Assembly (NCBI RefSeq): GCF_045207785.1
Contig: NZ_CP108776.1
Coordinates: 7,192,001 to 7,256,000 of the forward strand
Reading direction: 5' to 3'
Origin: Embleya sp045207785
GTDB taxonomy: Bacteria > Actinomycetota > Actinomycetes > Streptomycetales > Streptomycetaceae
Length of the DNA stretch: 64,000 nt
Of this stretch, positions 18,378 to 27,202 are shown piece by piece. The notes beneath the pieces are model-generated. The model saw only the letters and a list, made by a program, of their open reading frames with translations. It did no database searches and had not been told where the DNA came from. Position 1 is the stretch's first letter; every line of letters begins with the position of its first letter. A program made the position numbers and the translations under genes.

Positions 18378-19040
18378 TCAGTGCGTCGGCAGGTAGGCGT
18401 GGGCCGCGGCCTCGATGTGTGTCTTGGCGGCCACTCGGGCGGCGGCCGGGTCTCCGGCGCGGATGCCGGCGACGATGGCGCGATGCTGATCGGTGATCAG
18501 GCCCGCCCATTCCTCGTCGGCGAGATTGGAGAGGGTCGAGACGGCGATGCGGTCCCAGACGCGGTGCAGGGCGTCCTCGAGGAACGGATTGCCGGCCGCG
18601 ACGCCGATGGCACGGTGCAGGGCGAGATTCGCGCGGGCCGCGGCGCGGGGGTCCTTCGCCCGGACGCCGAGCTCCACTGCGGCGACCGCTTCGTCGAGCG
18701 CGTCCACCTCGGCCGGAGCCAGCAAGCCTTGCTGCTGCCGTGTCGCGGCGAGTTCCGCCGCCAGCGCTTCGAGGTCCGCGCGGAGCACGAACAGGTGCGA
18801 CGCCTCCACGGCACCGAGGGGAGCGACGACGACGCCACGGGCGGCGGGAGCGACGAGGCCCTCCGCCTGCAGCCTGCGTAGCGCCTCACGCACGGGCGTG
18901 CGACTGACTCCGAGGTCGGCGGCGATCGCCGCCTCGGTCAATCGCTGGACCGGCGCGTACTCGCCGTCGGCGAATCTGCGGCGCAGCGTGGTGTAGACGG
19001 TGTTGGTGCTGCCCTGGGGAACATCGGTGGGAAGAACCAT
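18378..19040 (-). CDS. GntR-family (FCD) regulator of the neighbouring catabolic cluster
   Basis: 220 residues from the ATG at 19040. The winged HTH (VYTTLRRRFADGEYAPVQRL, IAADLGVSRTPVREALRRLQ) is at residues 12-65. An FCD ligand-binding domain follows, with ANLALHRAIGVAAGNPFL and DQHRAIVAGIRAGDPAAA; the metal/ligand His and Asp residues are in usual places. It lies at the 3' end of the cluster on the same strand. An imperfect palindrome 8 bp before its start matches one before the first cluster gene, which suggests autoregulation and control of the cluster. Confidence 0.92.
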   Translation of the reverse strand: MVLPTDVPQGSTNTVYTTLRRRFADGEYAPVQRLTEAAIAADLGVSRTPVREALRRLQAEGLVAPAARGVVVAPLGAVEASHLFVLRADLEALAAELAATRQQQGLLAPAEVDALDEAVAAVELGVRAKDPRAAARANLALHRAIGVAAGNPFLEDALHRVWDRIAVSTLSNLADEEWAGLITDQHRAIVAGIRAGDPAAARVAAKTHIEAAAHAYLPTH

Positions 19041-19047
19041 TCCTGAA

Positions 19048-19062
19048 GTATACGTTGCATGC
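19048..19062 (-). promoter_or_regulatory. Candidate GntR operator before the gntR gene
   Basis: On the minus strand this reads GCATGCAACGTATAC. It differs at only two of 15 positions from GCATGCAATGTATGC at 24566-24580 before the ridA-like gene. It sits just upstream of the start codon, so binding would block initiation. Confidence 0.55.
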
Positions 19063-19263
19063 CGTCGTGCGAGCGGCCCGGTCCGGCCGGTCCGGCCGGA
19101 CCGGGCGTCGCGTCGTCCAGTGCCATGCCATGGCCAGGTCCGAGTGCTCCGCCGCCGGGCCCGGTCCGGGACCGCCCACCCGTGCGGCTCCACCCCGCCA
19201 CCGTGCAGCGCGTCCGCATCCGCCGCCTGGCCGGCCCGATGCGGCTCGACCGCATGACAGCGG

Positions 19264-20148
19264 TCAGACGGGCGCGGACGCCGGGCGGGCCTGCCGGTAC
19301 CAGTCGAGGATCTGGCCGCCCGTCCGGAAGTCGACGTCGTCGTGTGCCCTGATGTGGGCCAACGCCTCCTCGAAGTACCTGAGTCGGTGCGGGGCGCCCA
19401 TGATGTACGGGTGGACGACCAGGGCCATGACGCGTGGGGAGTCCGCAGAGTCCTTGTACAACTGGTCGAACTGGTCGACGGCCCGCTGGTAGTACTCGCG
19501 GGCGGGATGATGCTGGATCAGCATCATGGCCACGTCGTTGCACTCCTGCGTATAGGGGATGTTGACGATGGGGGTGGTTCGGGTCGCCAATTCCACGGGC
19601 TGGTCGTCCAGCACCCAGTCGCACACGTACTCGTACCCCTCCTCGACGAGGATGTCCGGGGTTTCCCACGTCTCGGTCAGGCCCGGGCCGAGCCACCCGC
19701 GGGGGCGGGAGCCGAGGAAGTTCGTGATCGCCTGTGTGGTGCTGCGAATATCGGCGCGCTCGTCCTCGACCTTCTGCATGTTCCGCTGGGTGAAGCCGTG
19801 ACCGATGAACTCCCAGCCACGATCCCGGGCCGCGCAGGCGATGTGCGGGTAGTGCTCGATGGCGCCGCCGTTGATGGCCAGCGCGGCCTGCACACCCTGC
19901 CGGTCCAGCGTCTTGAGCATGCGCCAGAAGCCGACCCGGTTGCCGTACTCGTGCCAGGCCCAGTTGGGCACGTCCGGTGCCGGGATACCGCCCGCGGGCG
20001 GGGTCAGGACCGTGCGCGGCATCGGCTCGGTGTCGGACCACGTCTCGATGTTGACGATGACCCAGACGACCATGCGGGCGCCTCCGGGCAGCGGCATCGG
20101 TGCCCGGCCTTCGATGGGGTCGTACTCGAGGCGTTCGCTGGGACGCAT
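19264..20148 (-). CDS. Polysaccharide deacetylase-fold hydrolase (allantoinase PuuE-like)
   Basis: 294 residues with the CE4 NodB-type fold. NIETWSD near residue 32 is at the first motif position, and the metal-binding histidine motif appears as GWEFIGHGFTQRNM (about 117). RPRGWLGPGLTETWETPDIL and VVHPYIMGAPHRLRYFEE follow. These features resemble cytosolic, puuE-type amidohydrolases rather than secreted chitin deacetylases. There is no signal peptide. An AAGGAG ribosome site lies 6 bp before the ATG. The first-motif Asp pair is changed to Glu-Thr-Trp, as in PuuE-like members. Likely hydrolyses a ring or acyl-amide intermediate in the cluster pathway. Confidence 0.85.
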   Translation of the reverse strand: MRPSERLEYDPIEGRAPMPLPGGARMVVWVIVNIETWSDTEPMPRTVLTPPAGGIPAPDVPNWAWHEYGNRVGFWRMLKTLDRQGVQAALAINGGAIEHYPHIACAARDRGWEFIGHGFTQRNMQKVEDERADIRSTTQAITNFLGSRPRGWLGPGLTETWETPDILVEEGYEYVCDWVLDDQPVELATRTTPIVNIPYTQECNDVAMMLIQHHPAREYYQRAVDQFDQLYKDSADSPRVMALVVHPYIMGAPHRLRYFEEALAHIRAHDDVDFRTGGQILDWYRQARPASAPV

Positions 20149-20309
20149 GTTTTTCTCCTTCGGTGCGGGTCGGGGTCGGGTCGGGTCGGGAGGCGGGCGA
20201 GCCGGTGACGTCGACGCGAGGTTGCGGCGGGTGGGTCGATGCCCGCGGTGCGCCGCGGTGACGGGCGGGGCGGCGTTCGACGGTGCCACCGCGTGGGGTG
20301 GGCTTGGGG

Positions 20310-21560
20310 TCAGCGCTCTTGTGCGGTGACGGGTCGGCTGAAGTCGTGCGGGGTGATCGTGGTCGCGAGCGCGGCGCCGAGTATGGACAGCGCGACGATC
20401 TGGACCAGTCCCGCGGTTGTCCAACCGGTGGCGTCCACGAGGGCGCTGAACAGCAGTCCGGCGAATCCCGCGGCGACGTAGATGCAGGTGACGAACAGAC
20501 CGGCGGCCCGGCTGGCCAGGTCGCTGCTGACGGACTTGATCAGGTAGCCGGCGGCGGCGACGTACATGCCGCTGCTGGCGAACAGGCCGAACAGGAAGGA
20601 GAAGCCTCCCTGCCACACGCGCGTGTCCGGTCCGAGGAACAGGGCGCAGCCGCACGCGGCGACGGCCAGATTCAGCAGCGGTAGGAGCACGCGGGCGCTC
20701 ACCCGGTCGACGATGTAGCCGCCCAGGGGCGAGGCGAATGCGGCCAGGCCGGAGAGTCCGACGACGAACCCCGCTGTACCGGGGCTGAAGGACAGGTTCT
20801 CCCGCAGGTAGGAGGCGTACAGGCCGATGAACGCGAAGTCGACCAGGCCGAACAGGGCCGTGACGGCCGCGAGGGTCAGGGGTGTGCGGGACAGGATGCT
20901 CGCGGCGCCGCCCGTCTGCGGGTGTGGGCCGTCGGCGGCGGTGGCCTCGGTGAGCCGAGGGGAGACCACACACAGGACGGCGAGGCCCAGGACGACACCG
21001 ATGATCCCGAAGGCGATCATCGGAGCGCGCCAGGTGTCGTATTCCTTGAGCAGGACGCTGCCGAGGGCCGGGCCGATGAGGGCGCCGGACGCGAAGGCCA
21101 CGTTGACGGCGCCGATGGCGACCCCGCGGCGGGCGGGGAACGCGGCCGAGGCGACGGTGAGGATGGCGGCGAGTTGCAGCGCCTCCCCGACTCCGGACAG
21201 GACACGCCACACCAGCATGTCGACGAAGCCGAACGAGAGCGTCGTCATGGCGGTGGCGACGGAGAAGACCAGGGTGCCGAACACGATGAGGGATCTGCGG
21301 CTGTACCGGCGCTGGAGTTGACCGGCCGGAAGCCCCGCCAGTCCCATTCCGAGCGCGAATACGGTGGCCTGCAGGCCGGCCGCCTGGAGGCCGAAGCCGT
21401 GCTCTTGCCGCACTTCCGGAAGCAGGACGGGGAAGACCATGCGGTCCATGGCGTTGACCGCGTACGCGAGCAGCAGCAGGGCGAACATCGCGACTGCGAG
21501 GGTCGGCCGCAGGGCGGCCTGTCTGTGGTCGATGGGTCTGGTGGGAGTGCCGGCGCTCAT
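20310..21560 (-). CDS. Major facilitator superfamily transporter
   Basis: 416 residues with 12 predicted hydrophobic segments. The family loop motif appears as AGLPAGQLQRRYSRRSLIVFG after TM2, and a second half-repeat LGGYIVDRVSARVLLPLL follows TM8. An AAGGAG site precedes the ATG at 21560. Its position between the deacetylase-like enzyme and the TauE/FAH/RidA genes suggests uptake of the compound degraded by the cluster. The substrate is unknown. Confidence 0.9.
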   Translation of the reverse strand: MSAGTPTRPIDHRQAALRPTLAVAMFALLLLAYAVNAMDRMVFPVLLPEVRQEHGFGLQAAGLQATVFALGMGLAGLPAGQLQRRYSRRSLIVFGTLVFSVATAMTTLSFGFVDMLVWRVLSGVGEALQLAAILTVASAAFPARRGVAIGAVNVAFASGALIGPALGSVLLKEYDTWRAPMIAFGIIGVVLGLAVLCVVSPRLTEATAADGPHPQTGGAASILSRTPLTLAAVTALFGLVDFAFIGLYASYLRENLSFSPGTAGFVVGLSGLAAFASPLGGYIVDRVSARVLLPLLNLAVAACGCALFLGPDTRVWQGGFSFLFGLFASSGMYVAAAGYLIKSVSSDLASRAAGLFVTCIYVAAGFAGLLFSALVDATGWTTAGLVQIVALSILGAALATTITPHDFSRPVTAQER

Positions 21561-22187
21561 GCGGCTCCTTCTCGGTTCTCGTACGGGGTGACCGATTGCG
21601 TCCGTGGGGGGTGAACGCCCGCGGATCGGTGTCGTGGGCGGGCCGTCGTGTGCGAAACGGGATGCCGGTTCGCCGGCCGCGGCGGGTGGCGCGGGTGTCG
21701 GCGCAGCCGCCGACGTGTGACGGGGGGTTCGGCGTACGCCGGCGCGTGTCGTCGAGGTCCGGACATCGGCTTCGAGACGGCAGCCGGCCGGGGGACCGAC
21801 GGCGTCTTCCGTCGCCGGTGAGCAGGTCGCGATCCGAGACGTGGGAGTGGTCGATGACGTGGGACCGGTCGAAGTCACCGACGCGGGGGTCGTCGCCTTC
21901 CGTGCGCGCCACGCCGATCGGGCGTCCGAGGTGAGTGCGACACCCCGCGGCCGGGAGTCTCGTGTGGGGCGCCGACCGGCCCGGATGCCGCTTGGCGGGG
22001 GAGGGGCGGGACGGGGGGCCGGTCCTCGACGAGCGGACGTGTCCGCCCGATGTGTGGCCCGTCCGACCGTTGGTGACGGCGGCTGCGGTGAGCAGGTCGG
22101 GTGGGTCGGGTGGGTGTCGCGTCCCGATGCGCGGCGTGGCCGGCGGTGATGGTGTGCCTCACGGGATGTCCCTTGGTGGTTCGATGG
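21561..22187. other. Intergenic region inside the catabolic cluster
   Basis: About 627 bp between the MFS and TauE genes. All frames give Arg/Pro-rich text without domains. The MFS gene may have its own promoter here, but I found no copy of the GCATGCAA operator. Confidence 0.45.
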
Positions 22188-22979
22188 TCACAGCCACAAG
22201 GCGATGGCGACGGCTGCGCCGAAGGTGACGATGAGGGTACGCAGCCCGCGCGCCGGCAGGCGGCGTGCGATCCGCACTCCGAGGTGGCCGCCGACGAGGC
22301 TCGTGACGGCCATGACGGCGGCGGCGGCCCACTGGATGGGGCCGAAGAATGCGAAGAATACGGTCGAGGTGATTCCGACGACGAGGGAGAGGGCGTTCTT
22401 GAGAGCGTTGACCTCGTGGAGATCGTCGTCGAGTAGCAATCCGAGGACGGCCAGCATCATGATGCCGATGCCCGCCCCGAAGTAGCCTCCGTAGACGCCC
22501 ACGACGAACTGCGTGAGGGGGAGGAGAATCCCTCCGTCTCTCGTCTTGTCGCCGCCGCCGCCGCCGCCGTCGTCGTCGTTTGTCTTGTCGTCGCCGCGTC
22601 GCACGACTCGCGCGAGTGCGGGCTGGAATGCCAGCACCGCGCAGGACAACAGGACGAGGTACGGTGCCAGGACGTGGAAGACGTCCTCGGGGCTGATGAG
22701 GAGTAGCACGGCGCCGGTGAGGCCCCCGAGCGCGCCGACGAGTGCCAGTCGCGGGAGCCGCCGGGTTTGCCGCCGCACTTCGTGCCGATAGGCGACAGTG
22801 CCACCGACGTATCCGGGGAGTACCGCGACCGCGTTGGTCACGTTGGCCGTGACCGGGGGGTATCCCACGGCGAGGAGCGCGGGAAACGATATGAGGGAGC
22901 CGCCGCCGGCGATGGCGTTGACGAGCCCGGCCAAGAGCCCGGCGACGGCGACCAGCACCACGTCCGGCCAACCGGTCAC
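22188..22979 (-). CDS. TauE/SafE-family membrane transporter
   Basis: 263 residues from the GTG at 22979, which overlaps the FAH stop by 4 bp. The two halves each begin with the family Gly-rich pattern (GLLAGLVNAIAGGGSLISFPALL near residue 15 and VGVYGGYFGAGIGIMMLAVLG near 165). Eight or so hydrophobic helices are visible. A hydrophilic cytoplasmic linker carries an Asp/Gly run (DDDGGGGGGDK) coded by a CCGCCG microsatellite. The family exports sulfite, sulfoacetate or other organic anions. The role in this cluster is inferred from the overlap. Confidence 0.9.
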   Translation of the reverse strand: MTGWPDVVLVAVAGLLAGLVNAIAGGGSLISFPALLAVGYPPVTANVTNAVAVLPGYVGGTVAYRHEVRRQTRRLPRLALVGALGGLTGAVLLLISPEDVFHVLAPYLVLLSCAVLAFQPALARVVRRGDDKTNDDDGGGGGGDKTRDGGILLPLTQFVVGVYGGYFGAGIGIMMLAVLGLLLDDDLHEVNALKNALSLVVGITSTVFFAFFGPIQWAAAAVMAVTSLVGGHLGVRIARRLPARGLRTLIVTFGAAVAIALWL

Positions 22980-23851
22980 GACGAGGCGGCGGCGGCGCCG
23001 ACCTCGTTTCTCAGGTGGCCTATGCCCTGCACGAAGACCGCGACCGTGCTGCCCGGACGGAGATAGCGACCGGTTCCCCACGCCACGCCGGGTGGGGTGC
23101 CGGTGCCGATGACGTCACCGGGTTCGAGTGTCATGCCTTCGCTGATGCCGGCGATCAGGCTTGCCACATCGAAGATCATGTTGGCGGTGTTGTCGGACTG
23201 ACGGATCTCCCCGTCGACGGTGGTCTCGATGGCCAGGTTCTGCGGGTTCGGTATCGCGTCGGCGGTGACCACCCACGGTCCCAGGGGGGCGTATCCGTCG
23301 GCCGACTTGCCGACGAACCATTGCTTGTGCCGTTGTTGGCGGTTGCGTGCCGTGATGTCGTTGAGGATCGTGTAGCCGAAGACGTGGTCGAGCGCGTCCT
23401 CCCGGCGGATGCCTCGACCGGCCCGGCCGATGACGACCGCGAGTTCGCCCTCGTAGTCCAACTCCTCGGTGAAGTCCGCGTCCCAGGGAATGGTGCCGTC
23501 GTGTCCGGTCAAGGCGGTGTGCGCCTTGCTGAACCAGATCGGTGTGTCGGGGACCTCGAAGGCCACGCCTTCGGCCCTCGCTCCCTCGCGGGCGTGCTCC
23601 ACATAGTTCTTGCCGACGCACAGCAGATTCTTGGGCGGGCGCAGGATCGGCGGGAGCAGGCTGGTGCCGGCGATCGGCTCGAGGCGCGTGCGCAGGAGCT
23701 CCAGCTCGGCGGAATCGAGCGGCCGGTGGATCAAGGCCGCGACATCCGTGGCGTCGTCCCGTCCGGGGAGGGCGCGCACGGGCGCGAAGAGGTCGTCCTG
23801 GACCAGGGCGGCCGTCGACGAGGTGCCGTGAGGCACGGTGGCCAGTTTCAT
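22976..23851 (-). CDS. Fumarylacetoacetate hydrolase (FAH) family protein
   Basis: 291 residues. The core starts at PPKNLLCVGKNYVEHARE (about residue 72). The metal site is formed by the ELDYEGELAVVIGRAGRGI region (Glu-x-Glu) and the Asp in GYTILNDITARN. GDVIGTGTPPGVAWGTGRYL near the end is typical of 2-hydroxyhepta-2,4-diene-dioate isomerase/FAHD1-like enzymes. It has 4-bp overlaps on both sides, with the RidA and TauE genes, showing tight translational coupling. The likely reaction is cleavage or decarboxylation of a 3-oxo/enol acid. The exact substrate is unknown. Confidence 0.92.
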   Translation of the reverse strand: MKLATVPHGTSSTAALVQDDLFAPVRALPGRDDATDVAALIHRPLDSAELELLRTRLEPIAGTSLLPPILRPPKNLLCVGKNYVEHAREGARAEGVAFEVPDTPIWFSKAHTALTGHDGTIPWDADFTEELDYEGELAVVIGRAGRGIRREDALDHVFGYTILNDITARNRQQRHKQWFVGKSADGYAPLGPWVVTADAIPNPQNLAIETTVDGEIRQSDNTANMIFDVASLIAGISEGMTLEPGDVIGTGTPPGVAWGTGRYLRPGSTVAVFVQGIGHLRNEVGAAAASS

Positions 23852-24291
23852 CGTGTGACCTCCTGCGGGTGCACCACCGCGATGGCGTTCATTTCGAGCT
23901 TGAGGCGTGGGTCGACCAGGCGGGAGACCTCAAGGAGGGTGCTGGCCGGGAAGTTGCCCTGGAAGTAGGGGGACATGACCTGGCCGATGGCGTCCTGGTC
24001 GTTCATGTCGGTGACGAACAGATCGGTGTGAACGACATCCGCCCAGCCGGCGCCCGCGGCTTCGAGACAGCGGGTCAGGCCGTCCATGACCAGCCGGGTC
24101 TGCAGCCGAACATCGTCCGGGGGGTCGAGTTCGTCGTGTTCGTGCGGGTGTTGGTGGTAGAGCGGCAGCGCTGTGGCGCCGGACAGGAAGAGCAGGTCTC
24201 CACCGGTGCGTACACGGATCACGGGCGTGTAGGGCATGAAGAGGTCGGCGTCGGTGGATTCCACGTCCACGGGAATGCGGTACGGGTACAT
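23848..24291 (-). CDS. RidA/YjgF-family enamine/imine deaminase-like protein
   Basis: 147 residues, first gene of the coupled trio. The strand GGDLLFLSGATALPLYH and the helix TRLVMDGLTRCLEAAGAGWADVVHTDLFVTDM follow the RidA pattern, and the C-terminal DPRLKLEMNAIAVV carries the Glu. The Arg normally at the active site (NAPxxxGPYSR/ARxxV..) is not in its classic context, so this is a divergent subfamily such as those in ring-cleavage and pyrimidine (RutC-like) clusters. Stop and next start overlap (ATGA). Confidence 0.88.
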   Translation of the reverse strand: MYPYRIPVDVESTDADLFMPYTPVIRVRTGGDLLFLSGATALPLYHQHPHEHDELDPPDDVRLQTRLVMDGLTRCLEAAGAGWADVVHTDLFVTDMNDQDAIGQVMSPYFQGNFPASTLLEVSRLVDPRLKLEMNAIAVVHPQEVTR

Positions 24292-24453
24292 CGCTTTGCT
24301 CCGCTGGTTTCTAGGGCGGCGTTGGCTGCCTGGTCGGCAATATCGGCATTGGTGGTGTGCGGATCGGCGGGCATAGGCCGGCCCTGCCCGATCTCCAGGA
24401 GCCGAGTTCGGTCGTCGAGCCGAGATTCGGTACCTACTGAGATCGACATGCCG

Positions 24454-24477
24454 AGATCGGCTTTTGCGAGCCGATCT
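24454..24477. promoter_or_regulatory. Perfect 9-bp inverted repeat, AGATCGGCT/AGCCGATCT
   Basis: Loop of 6 nt, 163 bp upstream of the ridA-like start and downstream of the GntR operator. It could be a leader hairpin or a second operator. Related half-sites (GAGCCGAGATTCGG) lie nearby at about 24410-24430. Confidence 0.4.
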
Positions 24478-24564
24478 TCCGGACGAAAAGCGCCCGGACG
24501 GCGGGTCCTACACCTCTTTTGCCACGTGGTTCGTCGGCGTCGGGAGCGCCTGTCGACCTCGTTG

Positions 24565-24581
24565 TGCATGCAATGTATGCA
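24565..24581. promoter_or_regulatory. Candidate GntR operator before the catabolic operon
   Basis: TGCATGCAATGTATGCA has outer arms TGCAT/ATGCA and matches the site before gntR at 13 of 15 positions. It lies 274 bp before the ridA-like ATG, in the 618-bp gap that also serves the divergent gene at 24910. Confidence 0.55.
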
Positions 24582-24909
24582 AAGAATCCGCTGCGTGCAA
24601 TAGGTGCGTTCACCTCCGGAGTCGTCGCTTCCGACCCAAAGCCGAGCAGACGGTCGACGCGACCTGGAGGCGGCCTTTCCGGCCGGGCGGGAACCTTGGA
24701 GCGGCAGGGCACGATCGCCGACGTCGCGCGCGTCACGCACGTCACGCACGTCGAACGGGTGGTCGCGGGCCTCGTGGGCGGTGCGGCCCGCCTGGGCCGA
24801 CATCGTCGCGTCGAACTGTTCGTGGGCACGCGCGCCCCGGTCCGGTGTGCCGTTCGCGGAGGAGGCCAAATCGGTCGCAGCGGGGGCCGGGCGCTGCTAA
24901 CTTGCCGCG

Positions 24910-25575
24910 GTGGATCTCTTCTCACGCGCTTGGAGTGCGTTGCGCACGGCGGTCGCCGAACTCCCGGAGCAGGACTTCGAGCGGCCGTCCGGCTGCACCG
25001 GCTGGCTCGTGCGCGACCTGGTGTGCCACCTGATCATCGACGCGCAGGACGTGCTGATCACCCTCGTCACCCCCGCCGAAACGGAACCGACGCGGAACGC
25101 GGTGACCTACTGGGACCTCGTCGAATCCCCGACCGGCGACGACCCGCTCGACGACCCGCTCGACGCGCTGATCGTCCGTCTTGCCGCCGCGTACGAGGAG
25201 CCGCGGCTGCTCAAGTTCCACTTCGACGACGTCGGCTCGGCCGCCGGGCGCGCCGCCGAACTCGCGGATCCGAGCATCCGGGTCGGCACGCGGGACCAGG
25301 TCCTCACCGTGGGCGACTACCTTTCCGCGTACGTGCTGGAATGGACGCTGCACCACCTCGACCTGATCGCCCATCTCCCGGACGTGGCGGGGCCACCCGC
25401 CGAAGGCCTTTCCCGTTCCCGCGCGACGCTGGAGAAGATCGCCGGGACCGCGTTCCCCGCCCGGTTCTCCGACGAGGACGCGCTGCTGATCGGCACCGGA
25501 CGCCGCGCGCCGACCGACGCCGAGAAGGCCGAACTCGGCGAACTGGCCGCGAAGTTGCCACTCGTCCTCGGGTGA
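24910..25575 (+). CDS. DinB-like / maleylpyruvate isomerase N-domain protein
   Basis: 221 residues from a GTG. The N-terminal helix DLFSRAWSALRTAVAELPEQ and the motif GCTGWLVRDLVCHLI (His near residue 40) are typical of the mycothiol-dependent MDMPI_N fold. A second histidine motif is YVLEWTLHHLDLIAHLPD (about 145). These supply the His triad that binds metal in DinB-fold thiol transferases. It is divergent from the ridA-like gene. It could use mycothiol in detoxification, but the family is functionally broad. Confidence 0.85.
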   Translation: MDLFSRAWSALRTAVAELPEQDFERPSGCTGWLVRDLVCHLIIDAQDVLITLVTPAETEPTRNAVTYWDLVESPTGDDPLDDPLDALIVRLAAAYEEPRLLKFHFDDVGSAAGRAAELADPSIRVGTRDQVLTVGDYLSAYVLEWTLHHLDLIAHLPDVAGPPAEGLSRSRATLEKIAGTAFPARFSDEDALLIGTGRRAPTDAEKAELGELAAKLPLVLG

Positions 25576-26150
25576 TCGTTCGGCGCTGGGCGGGCCTTTC
25601 GGCGCGGGCCGGACGACGACGGCGCAAGAACTCGTCACCGGGCTTCCCGATTCGCAAGCCCCGGCCTTGACGGATACGCCGCGCAGGGCTCCGTCCACCA
25701 CAACGCCGCCGCCCACAACGCCGCCGCCCACGGGGATCCGCCGGCGGGCAGTGCCGCCGGTATCCGCGGACCGGGCGCGCCGTACAGGCGGGCGCCGCTC
25801 AATGACGCACCATCAGGGCGCCGATGCCTGCCGTCGGGAACGGTTCGCCACCTCGTACCACCCCTGATCCGGTGGAGGGCGGGGCCGCGTCGGTTCGACG
25901 CCGAGTTGCCGCTCGCCTGCGTCGCGACAACCCCGGTACCTGCGACGGGAGTTCGTCGGCCGACGGTGCCCTGATCCCTACCTCGACGACACGTTCGGCG
26001 GCACCCGCTACGCGTGGCTGCCGCGAAGCACCGCACCGGGCCTGTCGAAGCGGGCGGTGACTTGGATCACAGCCGTCGGGTGCATAGCGGGGCAGCGGTC
26101 AAGGCCTTTCCAACGGTGTGGGGTCCGGGGAGATACGAGGGACGGTGCCG
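25576..26150. other. Intergenic region, no intact gene
   Basis: About 575 bp. Around 25945-26060 one plus frame reads LRREFVGRRCPDPYLDDTF then GGTRYAWLPRSTAPGLSKRA, more protein-like than its surroundings, with no start codon or family match. A direct repeat of CCGCCGCCCAC lies at about 25705-25730. Confidence 0.35.
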
Positions 26151-26657
26151 ATGGAGGAGTCTCGAACCGAAGGGTTCGACCGGTTCGTTGCGGCTCGCTG
26201 GTCGGCGCTGTGTCATCTCGCGAGCCTGCTCACCGGTGGTGATCGACACAGGGCCGAGGACCTGTTGCAGGACGCCTTGGTCAAGCTCTGGTTCGCCTGG
26301 CCCAGGGTCGGCGAGCAGGCCCCGGAGGCGTACGTGCGCCGGGTGTTGGTGCGGGCAGCCGCTCGTTCGGCGCGCCGGCGGTGGTGGGGCGAGCGTCCCG
26401 TCGAGTACCTGCCCGAGGCGGCCCACGCGGGCGATTCGGCCGCTGCCGTGGACGAGCGCACGCGGTTGGAGACCGCGCTCGCGCTGCTGTCGGCCAAGCA
26501 GCGGGCGGCGGTGGTGCTGCGTTACTACCTCGATTACACCGAGGGTCAGGTCGCGCAGGCCATGGGCTGTCCTCTGGGTACCGCGCGTTCGCATGCGACG
26601 CGGGGCGTGGCCCGGTTGCGGCAGATCCTGGGTGAAGTCATCGAGCCGGTGGGGTGA
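26151..26657 (+). CDS. ECF-like RNA polymerase sigma factor, SigE family
   Basis: 168 residues. The region-2 helix EDLLQDALVKLWFAWPRV lies near residue 37, and region-4 HTH text LSAKQRAAVVLRYYLDYTEGQ, then QAMGCPLGTARSHATRGVARL, at about 115-160. This is the compact SigE-type (SIGMA24) family frequent in Streptomyces. The ATG at 26151 follows GAGGGACGG; a GTG at 26145 is an alternative. The next gene overlaps its stop (GTGA). It encodes a single-pass membrane protein that could be an anti-sigma or co-regulator. Confidence 0.88.
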   Translation: MEESRTEGFDRFVAARWSALCHLASLLTGGDRHRAEDLLQDALVKLWFAWPRVGEQAPEAYVRRVLVRAAARSARRRWWGERPVEYLPEAAHAGDSAAAVDERTRLETALALLSAKQRAAVVLRYYLDYTEGQVAQAMGCPLGTARSHATRGVARLRQILGEVIEPVG

Positions 26658-27043
26658 ACGACGTGATGGACGCCTTCGAGAAGGAACTGGCGCGGATGAT
26701 GCGCGACACCGAGGAGAGCACGCCCTTCGATTCCGAACACGGAACCCGCCTGAAGGCGGGAGTGCGAAGCCGTCGGCGGGCCCGTACGGCATGGGCGGCC
26801 GGCGGCGCCGCGGCGGCGATCGTGGCGCTGGCCGCGGGGCTGTTGTTCCTGCCCGGCACGTCCGCGGACGAGGGCCCGGCTGGTCCCGTCCCGACGGCCC
26901 CGCCGACCCCCCGGCCGCCCACCCACGCCCCGCAGACCAACACGCCGCAGACCACGACACCGCCGCCCCCCTCGTCACCGACCACCGGGGCGCCGATCAA
27001 CGGTGCGCCCACCACGCGCCCGCCGGCCGCGCCGGGCAGCTGA
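26654..27043 (+). CDS. Single-pass membrane protein with Pro-rich extracytoplasmic tail, sigma partner
   Basis: 129 residues. The N-terminal cytoplasmic part (about 45 residues) is acidic then basic (KAGVRSRRRARTA). One membrane helix follows (AAAAIVALAAGLLFLPG, about 50-70). The tail is almost entirely Pro/Thr (TPRPPTHAPQTNTPQTTTPP), likely spanning cell wall. It overlaps the sigma gene start-to-stop, so it is the best candidate for an anti-sigma factor, though no zinc-binding ZAS motif is present. Confidence 0.7.
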   Translation: MNDVMDAFEKELARMMRDTEESTPFDSEHGTRLKAGVRSRRRARTAWAAGGAAAAIVALAAGLLFLPGTSADEGPAGPVPTAPPTPRPPTHAPQTNTPQTTTPPPPSSPTTGAPINGAPTTRPPAAPGS

Positions 27044-27202
27044 CCACCCTTTCCCCACGAAGAAGAAGGTGAAGTCCGCGAAAGACGACGAACACGTGGC
27101 CCCGCCCCGGGATCCTTCCCGGCGCGCTCCACGCGCGACACCGTCCCCCCACGCAACCGACAGGATCGACGGGGCCTCGCCCCGGGTCTGGAGCGATACG
27201 CC

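Noticed and set aside
21561..22187. Open frames between the MFS and TauE genes
   Set aside because: They read as low-complexity shadows on both strands; no start or family match.
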